Assembly: GCA_903859815.1 (NCBI GenBank) | Contig: CAIOOA010000018.1 | Location: forward strand, 1 to 57,377 | Direction of reading: 5' to 3' | Source of the DNA: an uncultured Methylococcaceae bacterium | GTDB taxonomy: Bacteria > Pseudomonadota > Gammaproteobacteria > Methylococcales > Methylococcaceae | DNA length: 57,377 nt | In this document: positions 25,147 through 34,880 of the stretch, piece after piece | Position numbering within the stretch: the stretch's first letter is position 1 | How the letters are laid out: each line of letters starts with the position of its first letter | The notes under the pieces: model-generated | What the model was told of the DNA's origin: nothing | The model's input: only the letters and a program-made list of their open reading frames with translations | Databases searched by the model: none | Program-made: the position numbers and the translations under genes

Positions 25147-26061
25147 TCAAGACTTTTTAATCAAACTGCGCGCCGCTTCAAAGGCATGTTCATAATGCAG
25201 GTAAACCGGCTTGTCATTTTTACGGTTTTGGAAACGCATGAGGGTCAGTAACTTGTTCTGAGTTTGATATTTTAAATTGCCGATTGCCAAGGCACCCAAT
25301 CCTACAGCGCCACTATTGGAGCCTTTGATCGGCGTTCCTTTGTGGAAGGGGTCGAGTCCAGCGATACCGGAGGGTGGCACGGCATTGACATCAGCCGCGA
25401 CCTTTAGCTTGGGTGCGGCTCCCACCAATTCTGCGCTGAGTACCTGAATGCCGGCGGCAGCGGTGGCAAAAACAACATCAGCATGTTGTATGAGTTCCTG
25501 TTTATTGGCATCGGCATTTCCCTCAATTTTGGTTTTCCCATCGCCATATTCAGCATTGCAGAGTGCAGCGACCGCCTGCGCTTTTTCCAACTGGCGCCCA
25601 ACAATGGTCACATGAGCCCCAGCTTGGGCCGCCAGCACGGCTGCAATCTGCCCGACTGGCCCTGTGCCTCCAAGGCAAAGCACATTCGCGCCCTCCAACC
25701 CCTGCCCATATTTTAATAATTCATTTTCAACCAAGGCTACCATAGCGGCTGCGGTGGTGAATGAGCCACTGGGGTCGGCGAACACCGACACTTCAAACGG
25801 CGGAACCATTGATTGTTTTGCAGCATTCAGCATTTCCAAGGCTAATTTCACATCCCGACCTCCGATGAATATGCCCGTCCGTCTTACGCCTGAAGGTCCA
25901 CGGGAAAAAATGGCGTCTTGCACCAACATGGGGATTTCAGTCGGATCGAGTTGGGAGTAAGGGACGGTCGATAGCCAGCCGGCATCCACTGCCATGTTCA
26001 CGTCGAAGGGGCTAAGATTCTTTTCTGGAGTGAACATATGCAAGATAAAGGCTTTTTCCAT
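25147..26061 (-). CDS. mtdB: NAD(P)-dependent methylene-tetrahydromethanopterin dehydrogenase, MtdB-type (copy B)
   Basis: This 304-residue protein has the same fold and motifs as copy A: ILHMFTPEKNLSPFDVNMAV, VQDAIFSRGPSGVRRTGIFI, VFADPSGSFTTAAAMVALVE, VLCLGGTGPVGQIAAVLAAQ and AADVNAVPPSGIAGLDPFHK. It is closer to the well-studied MtdB in the phrases I remember (SPFDVNMA, ADVNAVPPSGIAG). It is the first gene of a presumed mtdB-mtdB-metF operon. Two tandem MtdB-like genes are unusual, and they strongly suggest a methylotroph with the H4MPT pathway. Confidence 0.9.
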   Translation of the reverse strand: MEKAFILHMFTPEKNLSPFDVNMAVDAGWLSTVPYSQLDPTEIPMLVQDAIFSRGPSGVRRTGIFIGGRDVKLALEMLNAAKQSMVPPFEVSVFADPSGSFTTAAAMVALVENELLKYGQGLEGANVLCLGGTGPVGQIAAVLAAQAGAHVTIVGRQLEKAQAVAALCNAEYGDGKTKIEGNADANKQELIQHADVVFATAAAGIQVLSAELVGAAPKLKVAADVNAVPPSGIAGLDPFHKGTPIKGSNSGAVGLGALAIGNLKYQTQNKLLTLMRFQNRKNDKPVYLHYEHAFEAARSLIKKS

Positions 26062-26534
26062 GGTTGTTTCTCGTTATTTTTTGGGATAAAAGTGAATGGT
26101 AAGGCGATTCTCAATATGCGGCATTGTCCGACATTAGGGTCCAATGTGGAAGACTTATGCGTCATTCCTTGGTTAATTTATTGATTCTTAAATAACCAAG
26201 CTGATAGTGAGCGAGTCGTGCCTAAGTGGTTAAACCGTGCGTTGAAAGGTTAAATGCAGGGCGAACCGCTTCATGCCTGCAAACCATGGCAGTGCCAGCC
26301 CTTCCATTCTTCCCTAAAGAATGAGGTGGGCAGAGGCTAGAAGTGATTTTAATTGAAAGCCAGTTTAGGCATGATATTTGTTTAATCAGTGCTTGATATG
26401 GGAAGATTCGGCTTAAAAAAGGCATAAATGCACCACTATTTGTCTTTTTCCTTTTTTTTGGGCATCCAACCCTTAATAATCGCCCTATTATGTGGCGACT
26501 GGCCAATGCGCGGTGAGTCTAAGGAGTTACGAAT

Positions 26535-26684
26535 TTGCCATCACATTCAACCATAAAATCTTTTGGGTGTATTGAATTGGTGAATAATCTATTAAAAGCG
26601 CAGAGCCGTGTTAAACAGCTTAAAAACTCGCATTGTCGGTTAAGGCGGTTTATTCTTACCAAAAGGGTGGGGCAGCTTGCTTAA
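26535..26684 (+). CDS. Possible small ORF in the mtdB-gltB gap (49 codons, TTG start)
   Basis: A perfect AAGGAG (26521-26526) precedes a TTG codon by 8 bases and opens a 49-residue basic frame (including ELVNNLLKAQSRVKQLKNSH) ending at TAA 26684. It has no homology I can recognise. It could be a leader peptide, a remnant or chance; the ribosome site is the only support. Confidence 0.2.
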   Translation: MPSHSTIKSFGCIELVNNLLKAQSRVKQLKNSHCRLRRFILTKRVGQLA

Positions 26685-26698
26685 GCTTCCACAAATGC

Positions 26699-26727
26699 TT
26701 GAAATATGCGGTCAAATTTTCTATATT
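26699..26727 (+). promoter_or_regulatory. Candidate sigma-70 promoter of gltB
   Basis: TTGAAA (26699-26704) and TATATT (26722-26727) are separated by 17 bases. It would give gltB a leader of about 180 nt. Nothing else in the gap gives a better match. Confidence 0.45.
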
Positions 26728-26915
26728 GTCGGGCTATTTTGAAATTTGGCTAACTTCGCCGACAGTGAGCCAGTCAATTGAATTCAGAAACTTAAGGCCA
26801 CCAAAGACACTTTGATCGCCAACACGTAAGGCACGCATACCGGTTTTGCTTGTCTAGTGCCATGCGAAACGGTGAAATTTTTTCAGAGCTTGTATAGCTA
26901 TCAATGAGGTAAAAA

Positions 26916-29900
26916 ATGAGCTACAACACTTTACCCGCCAAACAGGGTCTGTACGACCCAAAGAATGAACACGATGCGTGTGGCGTTGGTTTCATTGCGC
27001 ATATTAAGGGAAACAAGAGTAATTATATTATTCAGCAAGGATTGGAGCTCCTGAGAAACCTCACTCACCGCGGGGCGGTGGGCGCTGACCCATTGGCGGG
27101 TGACGGTGCAGGCATACTCATTCAGACTCCCGATGCCTTCCTTCGCGATGAAGCGTTAAAGTTGGGCGTGAATCTGCCTCCCGAAGGCGAATATGGCGTC
27201 GGGATGGTTTTCTTGCCTCAAATCGCTGAGGAGAGGGCCAAATGTGAAAAAATTCTGACTGACTTTATCAAAGCCGAAGGCCAGACCATTCTTGGATGGC
27301 GCGATGTCCCGGTGGACAATAGCGGCTTAAGCGAATCGGTCAAAGCGGTGGAGCCAGTCATCAGGCAAATTTTCATCGGGCGCGGTGCCAATGCGCAGGA
27401 TCAAGATGCCTTCGAACGCAAGTTGTTTGTGATACGCAAACAGGCCGAAAATGCGGTGCGTGAACTGTGCCTGTCCTGTGGCAAAGCCTTTTATTTGCCT
27501 TCCATGTCCTCCCGCACACTGATTTACAAGGGCATGTTGCTGGCTGAACAGGTTGGTCAATATTTTCTCGATCTGCAAAACACAGCGTTGCTCTCTGCGT
27601 TGGCTTTGGTGCATCAGCGTTTTTCCACCAATACTTTCCCAACTTGGGACTTGGCTCATCCCTTCCGTATGATTGCCCATAATGGGGAAATCAACACGGT
27701 TCGCGGCAATGTCAATTGGATGGCGGCACGTCGCTACTCCATGGACTCGGAACTGCTGGGCGAGGACTTGGATAAGCTTTGGCCATTGATTGCCGATGGG
27801 CAGTCGGACTCTGCCTGTTTCGACAATGCTTTGGAATTGCTGGTAGCAGGTGGTTACTCCCTCGTACATGCGATGATGCTGCTCATCCCTGAGGCTTGGG
27901 CAGGCAACCCCTTGATGGACGACAAGCGACGCGCTTTCTATGAATACCATTCCGCGCTGATGGAGCCTTGGGACGGTCCTGCCGCTGTGGCATTCACCGA
28001 CGGTCGACAAATCGGCGCCACCTTGGACCGAAACGGTTTGAGGCCGGCACGCTATCTGATCACCGATGACGATTATGTGATGATGGCTTCCGAAATGGGA
28101 GTATTGGACATCCCTCAGCACAAGATCGTGAAGAAATGGCGCTTACAACCGGGTAAAATGTTCCTCATCGACTTGGAACACGGACGCATCATTGACGATG
28201 CCGAAATCAAATCGGAACTCACCGAGCGCGCCCCTTACCAACAATGGGTGGACGAAACCCAAATCCACTTGGAAAGTCTGCCGCCCGAAGTGGCCGCCAT
28301 GGCCCCCGACGAACAAACCTTGTTGGATGCGCAGCAAGCCTTTGGTTATACCCAAGAAGACATCAAATTTTTCTTACAGCCCATGGCGCTCACCGGGCAG
28401 GAACCCGTCGGTTCGATGGGGGTGGATGCATCCTTGGCTGTCCTATCCAACCGTCCACGCTTGTTGTACGACTATTTCAAGCAAGGTTTTGCCCAAGTCA
28501 CCAACCCGGCCATTGACCCCATCCGCGAAGAGCTGGTCATGTCGTTGGTCTCACACATTGGTCCGCGACCTAATTTGCTGGGTCTGAATGAGGGTGGTGC
28601 GCATAAACGCTTGGAAGTCCACCAGCCCATTTTGAGCAACAAGGATTTGGAGAAAATTCGCCGGATCGAGGCGCGTACCGCGGGTGCTTTCAAAACCAAA
28701 ACTTTGAGCATTTGTTTCCCGGCGGACACTGGTGCTTCTGGCATGGAACCCGCACTGCAAAACCTTTGCGCCCAAGCAGAACAGGCGGTGCATGACGGCA
28801 ATAACATTCTGGTGCTGTCTGACCGCAGAATGGATGCCGAATATGTTGCCATCCCTGCTTTGCTGGCCACGTCCGCAGTGCATTTCCACCTCACTCGTAC
28901 TGGTTTGCGCACGAAAGTGGGCCTAGTGGTCGAGTGTGGCGAGGCTCGCGAAGTTCACCACTTCGCCGTGTTGGCGGGTTATGGCGCGGAAGCGGTCAAC
29001 CCTTACCTAGCCTTCGACACCCTGTCCCACATGAGGGAAACCCTGCCGGAAAAATTGTCGGAAGACGAGATTCACAAGCGCTATATCAAGGCAGTGAGCA
29101 AGGGTTTGCTCAAAATCATGTCCAAGATGGGAATTTCCACCTATCAATCGTATTGCGGTGCGCAAATTTTCAATTCCATCGGTTTGGATCAAGAATTCCT
29201 TGACCATTATTTCACTGGAGCCAGCAGCACCACTGGAGGTGCGGGTTTGCCTGAAATTGCCGAAGAAACGGCGCGTCGCCATCGTTTGGCGTTCAGTGAT
29301 GCGCCAATTTACCGAAACGCCTTGGATGTAGGCGGTGAGTATGCTTACCGTGTGCGTGGTGAAAACCACATGTGGACACCTGAAACGATCTCCAAGTTGC
29401 AACATGCCACCCGTGCCAACGATGCCAAGACTTATGCCGAATATGCTCGCTTAGTCAATGAACAAAATGAACGCCTACTGACATTACGGGGTTTGATGGA
29501 GTTCATTTACGCAGCCGAACCGATTCCGCTGGACGAGGTTGAATCGGCCAAAAACATCGTGAAGCGTTTCGCCACTGGCGCGATGTCGTTTGGCTCCATT
29601 TCTTATGAAGCCCACACGACGATGGCCATTGCGATGAATCGCATTGGAGGCAAATCCAACACGGGTGAAGGTGGTGAGTTGTCCGAGCGGTTCAAGCCCT
29701 TGCCAAACGGTGATTCGATGCGTTCGGCCATCAAACAGGTCGCCTCCGGTCGCTTCGGTGTGACTGCGGAATACTTGGTCAACGCTGACGACATTCAAAT
29801 CAAGATTTCGCAAGGTGCCAAGCCGGGCGAGGGCGGTCAGTTGCCGGGTCATAAAGTGGATGAAATCATTGCCAAAGTGCGCCATTCCACGCCAGGTGTG

Positions 29901-31547
29901 GGCTTGATTTCCCCACCTCCGCACCATGACATTTACTCCATTGAAGATTTGGCGCAATTGATTCACGACCTGAAAAACGTCAATCCCAATGCCCGTATCA
30001 GTGTAAAGTTAGTCTCGGAGATTGGGGTCGGCACAGTGGCGGCTGGCGTTGCCAAAGCCCACGCGGATCATGTCACCATTGCAGGCTATGACGGCGGAAC
30101 TGGGGCCAGCCCGATTACGTCCATCAAACACGCTGGATTGCCATGGGAAATTGGTTTGGCTGAAACCCATCAAACCTTGGTGCTGAACAAGTTGCGTGGT
30201 CGTATCGCCGTGCAGGCCGATGGCGGGGTTAGAAGTGGCCTGGACGTTGCCATTGCTTTCCTGCTCGGAGCCGATGAAGTGGGGTTTGCCACCGCACCGC
30301 TGATCGTCGAAGGGTGTATCATGATGCGCAAGTGTCATTTGAACACCTGCCCGGTCGGTGTTGCCACTCAAGACCCCGAGCTTCGTAAGCGTTTTACCGG
30401 ACAACCGGAACATGTGGTCAATTTCTTTTTCTTCGTCGCCGAGGAACTCCGCCAAATCATGGCGAAGCTGGGTTTCCGCACCGTTGACGAGATGATTGGG
30501 CATTCTGAAAAGTTGAACATGAACCGGGCGATCAGCCATTGGAAAGCTTCAAAGATTGATTTCAGCAAAATCCTGCACAAGCCTGAAGCCGGCCCTGAAG
30601 TGGCGCTGTTTAATTGCGAACAACAAGACCATGGACTCGTTCATGCCTTGGACCATGCGCTGATTGAACAGGCTAAGCCCGCATTGGAAGACCGTAAGCC
30701 AGTCCGCATCGAAACCTTGGTGCGCAACACCAATCGCACGGTTGGTGCGATGTTGTCCGGCGAAGTGGCAAGGCGTTACGGTCATGCGGGATTGCCGGAA
30801 GACACCATTTCAATTTTGGCGAAGGGAACAGCGGGTCAAAGTTTCGGCGCTTTCCTTGCCAAGGGAGTCAGCATTGAATTGCAAGGGGAGGGCAATGACT
30901 ATGTTGGCAAGGGCTTGTCTGGCGGACGCTTGGTGATCTATCCGCCGAAGGTTTGCCCATTCAAGGCTGAAGAAAATATCATTGTTGGTAATACCGTGTT
31001 GTATGGTGCCATCAGCGGGGAATGCTATTTCCGGGGTGTGGCGGGCGAACGTTTCGCCGTGCGCAATTCCGGTGCGATAGCGGTCGTTGAAGGTGTCGGC
31101 GACCATGGTTGCGAATACATGACAGGCGGTGTAGTCGTCGTCTTAGGTTCCACCGGGCGCAATTTTGCTGCCGGCATGTCGGGCGGTGTGGCCTATGTAC
31201 TGGATGCAACTGGCAATTTTGAAAAGCGCTGCAACCTATCCATGGTTGAGCTTGAACCCATTCCGGTTGAGAATCACAATTCGCACGGTTTGGATCAAAA
31301 TGGCGATGATCTGGAAAGTCACGGTTTGGTAGACATTATGCACGACATGACCAAGGACGACGCCAAGAGACTGCGCCATTTGATTGAGCGTCACGCACGC
31401 TACACCGGAAGCGAATACGCCCGTCATATTTTGGATGAGTGGGCAAACTATCTGCCGCTTTTTGTCAAGGTTATGCCGGTCGATTACAAGAAAGCGCTGG
31501 AGAAAATTCAACAGGCTAGGATAAGTCAAGCTGAGGTTCAGCATTAA
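26916..31547 (+). CDS. gltB: Glutamate synthase (NADPH) large subunit
   Basis: This 1543-residue enzyme makes glutamate from glutamine and 2-oxoglutarate. A short propeptide precedes the catalytic cysteine ([17 protein letters not shown]22), which becomes the N-terminus of the glutamine amidotransferase domain. The FMN-binding synthase domain follows ([40 protein letters not shown]), then the 3Fe-4S site [13 protein letters not shown] and the C-terminal GXGXG beta-helix ([20 protein letters not shown]). The length is normal. Its small subunit gltD is 1.8 kb downstream because an ATPase/TOPRIM cassette has been placed between them. The start has ATGAGGT just upstream. Confidence 0.98.
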   Translation: MSYNTLPAKQGLYDPKNEHDACGVGFIAHIKGNKSNYIIQQGLELLRNLTHRGAVGADPLAGDGAGILIQTPDAFLRDEALKLGVNLPPEGEYGVGMVFLPQIAEERAKCEKILTDFIKAEGQTILGWRDVPVDNSGLSESVKAVEPVIRQIFIGRGANAQDQDAFERKLFVIRKQAENAVRELCLSCGKAFYLPSMSSRTLIYKGMLLAEQVGQYFLDLQNTALLSALALVHQRFSTNTFPTWDLAHPFRMIAHNGEINTVRGNVNWMAARRYSMDSELLGEDLDKLWPLIADGQSDSACFDNALELLVAGGYSLVHAMMLLIPEAWAGNPLMDDKRRAFYEYHSALMEPWDGPAAVAFTDGRQIGATLDRNGLRPARYLITDDDYVMMASEMGVLDIPQHKIVKKWRLQPGKMFLIDLEHGRIIDDAEIKSELTERAPYQQWVDETQIHLESLPPEVAAMAPDEQTLLDAQQAFGYTQEDIKFFLQPMALTGQEPVGSMGVDASLAVLSNRPRLLYDYFKQGFAQVTNPAIDPIREELVMSLVSHIGPRPNLLGLNEGGAHKRLEVHQPILSNKDLEKIRRIEARTAGAFKTKTLSICFPADTGASGMEPALQNLCAQAEQAVHDGNNILVLSDRRMDAEYVAIPALLATSAVHFHLTRTGLRTKVGLVVECGEAREVHHFAVLAGYGAEAVNPYLAFDTLSHMRETLPEKLSEDEIHKRYIKAVSKGLLKIMSKMGISTYQSYCGAQIFNSIGLDQEFLDHYFTGASSTTGGAGLPEIAEETARRHRLAFSDAPIYRNALDVGGEYAYRVRGENHMWTPETISKLQHATRANDAKTYAEYARLVNEQNERLLTLRGLMEFIYAAEPIPLDEVESAKNIVKRFATGAMSFGSISYEAHTTMAIAMNRIGGKSNTGEGGELSERFKPLPNGDSMRSAIKQVASGRFGVTAEYLVNADDIQIKISQGAKPGEGGQLPGHKVDEIIAKVRHSTPGVGLISPPPHHDIYSIEDLAQLIHDLKNVNPNARISVKLVSEIGVGTVAAGVAKAHADHVTIAGYDGGTGASPITSIKHAGLPWEIGLAETHQTLVLNKLRGRIAVQADGGVRSGLDVAIAFLLGADEVGFATAPLIVEGCIMMRKCHLNTCPVGVATQDPELRKRFTGQPEHVVNFFFFVAEELRQIMAKLGFRTVDEMIGHSEKLNMNRAISHWKASKIDFSKILHKPEAGPEVALFNCEQQDHGLVHALDHALIEQAKPALEDRKPVRIETLVRNTNRTVGAMLSGEVARRYGHAGLPEDTISILAKGTAGQSFGAFLAKGVSIELQGEGNDYVGKGLSGGRLVIYPPKVCPFKAEENIIVGNTVLYGAISGECYFRGVAGERFAVRNSGAIAVVEGVGDHGCEYMTGGVVVVLGSTGRNFAAGMSGGVAYVLDATGNFEKRCNLSMVELEPIPVENHNSHGLDQNGDDLESHGLVDIMHDMTKDDAKRLRHLIERHARYTGSEYARHILDEWANYLPLFVKVMPVDYKKALEKIQQARISQAEVQH

Positions 31548-31662
31548 ACTATGAAAGCCAACCGGGAAGATGGCTATGGCACAGTCATGTGTATCCATTT
31601 TCCCCGTTACCCCTAGAGCATCACCTACTTGGAATCTGCTTTGTTATTGTTAAAATAGACTT

Positions 31663-32778
31663 ATGCTAAAAAGGCTATACGTCAATAATTTTCGCTGCCT
31701 AGTCAATTTTGAATTGAAATTGGACAGAATTAATTTGTTACTAGGTGTCAATGGCAGCGGAAAAAGCAGTGTTTTCGATGTTCTGTTGAAGATACAGGAT
31801 TTCATCATTTGGGAGGAACCAGCGGCAGAAATTTTTTCGACGAGAGACAAGACTCTGTGGTTAAAGCTTGATGTGCAGCGATTTGAAATAGACATCGCTT
31901 TGGATAATGATATTTACAGCTACAAACTTGAAATCAAACATGACGAGGATATTAAGAAAGCTGTAGTAACCATGGAAACCTTGCACATAAATGATGGCAA
32001 ACCTCTGTTTGTATACAATAGCGGTATTGCCCGTTTGTACCATGACGATCATACCGAAGGAGCGGAATACCCGTTCAATATGACACGTTCTGCGGTTGGA
32101 TTTCTTGATGAACGCAAAGACACTAAGCTTCTTACTCGATTCAAACGTGAACTTGAAAGGTTTATTATAGTTAATCCATTACCTGCAATCATGGAAAGGC
32201 AAAGCCTAGAAGAAAATACCCATCTTGATAAGAGAATGAAGAATTTTTCTTCTTGGTATCGACATGTTTCCCAAGCAGATGGTGAATTGGCAATAAAACT
32301 TACTTCAGAGTTGGGTAATGTATTGCCGGGATTCCGCTCCCTTAATTTTAGTAGTCTAGGAGAAAACGCCAAACTCCTTAAAGTGAGTTTTGATTCTCCT
32401 GATAGCGGTAAGTTTAGCTTAAGATTTGCCGCTTTATCTGATGGGCAAAAAATGCTCGTTGCTTTGTATGCCTTGCTTTGGTTTAGCACTTTGCAAGAAC
32501 AAGGTTATTCTCTTTTTATAGATGAACCCGATAATTTTTTAGCCTTGCGGGAAATACAGCCATGGCTGTCTACGTTGGTAGATGAGTGTGGCGACACCAT
32601 TGAACAGGCTGTATTAATTTCGCATCATCCTGGAATGATCGATTATTTAGGCGGTGATGGTTATGGTCAGTGGTTTATGCGTGATGGAACAGGCTCAGTT
32701 CGCGTAAGTGACAAGCCCAAACAGATTATTAAAGGATTGAGCCTATCTGAAACCATCGCCCGAGGATGGGAGCAATGA
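31663..32778 (+). CDS. SMC/OLD-like AAA ATPase of the gltB-gltD cassette
   Basis: This 371-residue ATPase starts with MLKRLYVNNFRCLVNFELKL. It has Walker A GVNGSGKSS (28-36), ABC-type signature LSDGQKMLVALYALL (258-272), Walker B YSLFIDEPDNFLA (282-294) and switch ISHHPGMIDY (319-328). It lacks a long coiled coil and belongs with AAA_21-type stand-alone ATPases. It is only distantly like the ATPase at 6737-7873. The start has no good ribosome site. The coding sequence is clearly more A/T-rich than gltB and gltD. It is coupled to the next gene by an ATGA overlap. With its partner it resembles the AAA-ATPase plus TOPRIM arrangement of PARIS/OLD-like defence systems (inference). Confidence 0.85.
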   Translation: MLKRLYVNNFRCLVNFELKLDRINLLLGVNGSGKSSVFDVLLKIQDFIIWEEPAAEIFSTRDKTLWLKLDVQRFEIDIALDNDIYSYKLEIKHDEDIKKAVVTMETLHINDGKPLFVYNSGIARLYHDDHTEGAEYPFNMTRSAVGFLDERKDTKLLTRFKRELERFIIVNPLPAIMERQSLEENTHLDKRMKNFSSWYRHVSQADGELAIKLTSELGNVLPGFRSLNFSSLGENAKLLKVSFDSPDSGKFSLRFAALSDGQKMLVALYALLWFSTLQEQGYSLFIDEPDNFLALREIQPWLSTLVDECGDTIEQAVLISHHPGMIDYLGGDGYGQWFMRDGTGSVRVSDKPKQIIKGLSLSETIARGWEQ

Positions 32779-33335
32779 GCAAGCCAGTCAGTGTAGTTTT
32801 GCTATGCGAGGATAAGCAACTAAGTGTTTTTTCCAGGCGATTTCTCAAAAAACGTGGGATCAACCAAATCGCTGAGATAGAACGTCCACCCGAGTCGGTA
32901 GGTGGTTCCCGCAAACAATGGGTGAATCGGGAATATCCTCGACAACTAGAAGCAATGCGTCAACGCAACGGTGTCGCTTTGATTGTGTGTACGGATGCAG
33001 ATGAGTTAGCGGTTGACCAGCGTATTGCGGATTTGAACGAAGCTTGCAAAAAGTCCGACATAGCACCACGCAAAGACGATGAGCCAGTGGCAATGATCGT
33101 ACCTAAATGGAACATCGAAACTTGGCTTGCCTATCTCAGAGGCGAAAGCTTTGATGAAAACAAAAAGGACAACCGACCAAGTAGCCGCTACACTGGATGC
33201 GAAAAGGAATGTAAAGACCAAGTTCTGAAGCTTGTTGAAATGTGCTATGTCAAGCAACGGCTAAATGAACCGGTTCCTGCTTCACTTAAAGCTGCTTGTA
33301 AAGAATATAAAAAACTTAATCAAGAAAGGTACTAA
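32775..33335 (+). CDS. Small TOPRIM-like partner protein
   Basis: This 186-residue protein begins SKPVSVVLLCEDKQLSVFSR (E12 in the first TOPRIM-like position). GVALIVCTDADELAVDQRIA supplies the DxD-like D74/D76, and VPKWNIETWLAYLRG resembles the P-x-W-x-I-E-x-W-L segment of RloB/DUF4276/DUF4435-like proteins. It is not clearly homologous to the DUF3226 protein at 6030-6737, although both follow an ATPase. I start it at ATG 32775, which overlaps the ATPase stop; ATG 32766 in the same frame adds three residues. Its stop is only 3 bp before the gltD start, so gltD translation may depend on it. Confidence 0.72.
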   Translation: MSKPVSVVLLCEDKQLSVFSRRFLKKRGINQIAEIERPPESVGGSRKQWVNREYPRQLEAMRQRNGVALIVCTDADELAVDQRIADLNEACKKSDIAPRKDDEPVAMIVPKWNIETWLAYLRGESFDENKKDNRPSSRYTGCEKECKDQVLKLVEMCYVKQRLNEPVPASLKAACKEYKKLNQERY

Positions 33336-33338
33336 CTT

Positions 33339-34772
33339 ATGGGAAAACCCACTGGTTTCATGGAAATACCCCGCAAGGACAGGCGCTACCAACCCGCAGG
33401 GGAGCGTATTCACAATTTTAAGGAATTTGTCATTTCCTTGACCGACGAAGAGGCCGGCAAGCAAGGTGCCAGGTGCATGGATTGCGGCATTCCGTATTGT
33501 CATAACGGTTGCCCAATCAATAACATCATCCCCGACTTCAACGATTTGGTTTATCAAAACCAATGGCGGGAAGCGCTGGATGTATTGCACAGCACGAACA
33601 ATTTCCCTGAGTTCACCGGGAGAATCTGCCCGGCCCCTTGCGAAGCGGCATGTACTTTGAACCTGACCGACCAGCCGGTCACCATCAAGTCCATCGAATG
33701 TGCCATTATCGACAAGGGTTGGGAAAACGGCTGGATCAAACCACAAACTCCACAGCGCCGTTCTGGGAAGAAAGTGGCGGTTGTCGGCTCAGGTCCTGCT
33801 GGCTTGGCGTGTGCGCAACAATTGGCGCGGGCCGGTCATGCCGTGGTGGTTTTTGAAAAGAATGACCGCATTGGCGGTTTGTTGCGCTATGGCATACCCG
33901 ACTTCAAGATGGAGAAGCATATCATCGACCGGCGTATTGCCCAAATGCAAGCCGAAGGTGTGGCTTTCCGTCCCAATAGCCATATAGGCCGCGACATACC
34001 GGTTAACACTCTGATAGATGGATATGATGCCGTTGTCTTGGCGGGTGGCGCGGAACTTCCCCGCAACCTCCCCGTTCCCGGACGGGAACTCAAGGGTGTT
34101 CATTATGCCATGGAATTTCTGCCGCAACAAAACAAGCGTAATGCGGGTGATAATATCGCTGAAACTATCAGTGCCAAGGACAAGCATGTCCTCGTCATTG
34201 GCGGTGGCGACACTGGCTCGGACTGCATCGGCACATCCATTCGCCAAGGAGCCGCCCGTGTCACCCAGATAGAAATCCTTCCGCAACCGCCTGAAAAGGA
34301 AAACAAAGGTTTGACATGGCCGCTTTGGCCGAATAAATTCAGGACATCGTCTTCTCAAGAAGAAGGCTGTGACCGCGAGTTTTGCGTCACAACCAAAGCT
34401 TTTGAGGGCGAGAATGGACAATTGAAGCAAGTGCGTTGCGCCCGCGTGGAATGGAAAAACCAAGATGGCAGATGGGGGATGAATGAAATCGAGGGAAGCG
34501 AATTTATCATCAAGGCTGATTTGACTTTCCTCGCCATGGGGTTTTTGCATCCAACACAAGAAGGCATGTTGCATGAACTCGGCGTTGATTTGGATGAGCG
34601 AGGCAATGTGAAGGCAGACACACAGAATTATCAAACTTCACAAAGCAAGGTTTTCAGCGCGGGTGACATGCGTAGAGGCCAGTCCTTGGTCGTGTGGGCG
34701 ATTAGGGAGGGTCGCCAAGCTGCCCGTGCAGTGGACGAGTTTTTAATGGGTTCGTCAGAACTTCCCCGCTAA
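33339..34772 (+). CDS. gltD: Glutamate synthase small subunit
   Basis: This 477-residue FAD/NADPH subunit feeds electrons to GltB. The N-terminal cysteine clusters for 4Fe-4S centres are [17 protein letters not shown] and [12 protein letters not shown]. The FAD-binding GxGxxG is [15 protein letters not shown], the NADPH-binding site is [20 protein letters not shown], and the end contains [20 protein letters not shown]. Length is normal and no key residue is missing, so GOGAT should be functional despite the insertion upstream. A GAAAGG sequence inside the end of the TOPRIM gene provides its ribosome site. Confidence 0.97.
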   Translation: MGKPTGFMEIPRKDRRYQPAGERIHNFKEFVISLTDEEAGKQGARCMDCGIPYCHNGCPINNIIPDFNDLVYQNQWREALDVLHSTNNFPEFTGRICPAPCEAACTLNLTDQPVTIKSIECAIIDKGWENGWIKPQTPQRRSGKKVAVVGSGPAGLACAQQLARAGHAVVVFEKNDRIGGLLRYGIPDFKMEKHIIDRRIAQMQAEGVAFRPNSHIGRDIPVNTLIDGYDAVVLAGGAELPRNLPVPGRELKGVHYAMEFLPQQNKRNAGDNIAETISAKDKHVLVIGGGDTGSDCIGTSIRQGAARVTQIEILPQPPEKENKGLTWPLWPNKFRTSSSQEEGCDREFCVTTKAFEGENGQLKQVRCARVEWKNQDGRWGMNEIEGSEFIIKADLTFLAMGFLHPTQEGMLHELGVDLDERGNVKADTQNYQTSQSKVFSAGDMRRGQSLVVWAIREGRQAARAVDEFLMGSSELPR

Positions 34773-34781
34773 GGCACTTTC

Positions 34782-34818
34782 CATTGCCGGTTCGGTGCAT
34801 GCACCGTAACCGGCAATG
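34782..34818. terminator. Large hairpin after gltD
   Basis: CATTGCCGGTT (34782-34792) pairs with AACCGGCAATG (34808-34818), and the enclosed 14 bases (34793-34806) are themselves a perfect palindrome, giving an almost uninterrupted 18-bp stem with one bulged T. There is no T run after it. It probably ends gltD transcription or protects its 3' end. Confidence 0.55.
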
Positions 34819-34880
34819 AGATAGTGTCAACCTCTTAACCCTCCTCAAAGAGTTCCCGTTACCAGCGCATTTGGACAAGC

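Larger units (their letters stand above)
26062..26915. other. Long gap between divergent mtdB and gltB
   Basis: These 854 bp contain no convincing gene. They are more A/T-rich than the flanks. Visible items are a promoter-like pair at 26699-26727, a possible small ORF at 26535-26684, a small hairpin near 26308-26326 (CATTCTT/AAAGAATG) and T-rich tracts at 26442-26459. The length would allow a small RNA or a gene remnant, but I cannot name one. Confidence 0.5.

Noticed and set aside
26358-26375. Sigma-54 (-24/-12) promoter for gltB
   Set aside because: GG and the downstream dinucleotide are not GG-N10-GC; a sigma-70-like pair at 26699 fits better.
26222-26506. 94-codon minus-strand frame in the mtdB-gltB gap
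   Set aside because: No ribosome site and no recognisable protein pattern.
27327-28121. 264-codon minus-strand frame inside gltB
   Set aside because: Antisense shadow of the glutamate synthase gene, rich in His/Arg/Gln, with no ribosome site.
33789-34634. 281-codon minus-strand frame inside gltD
   Set aside because: Antisense shadow of gltD; gltD has all its expected motifs.
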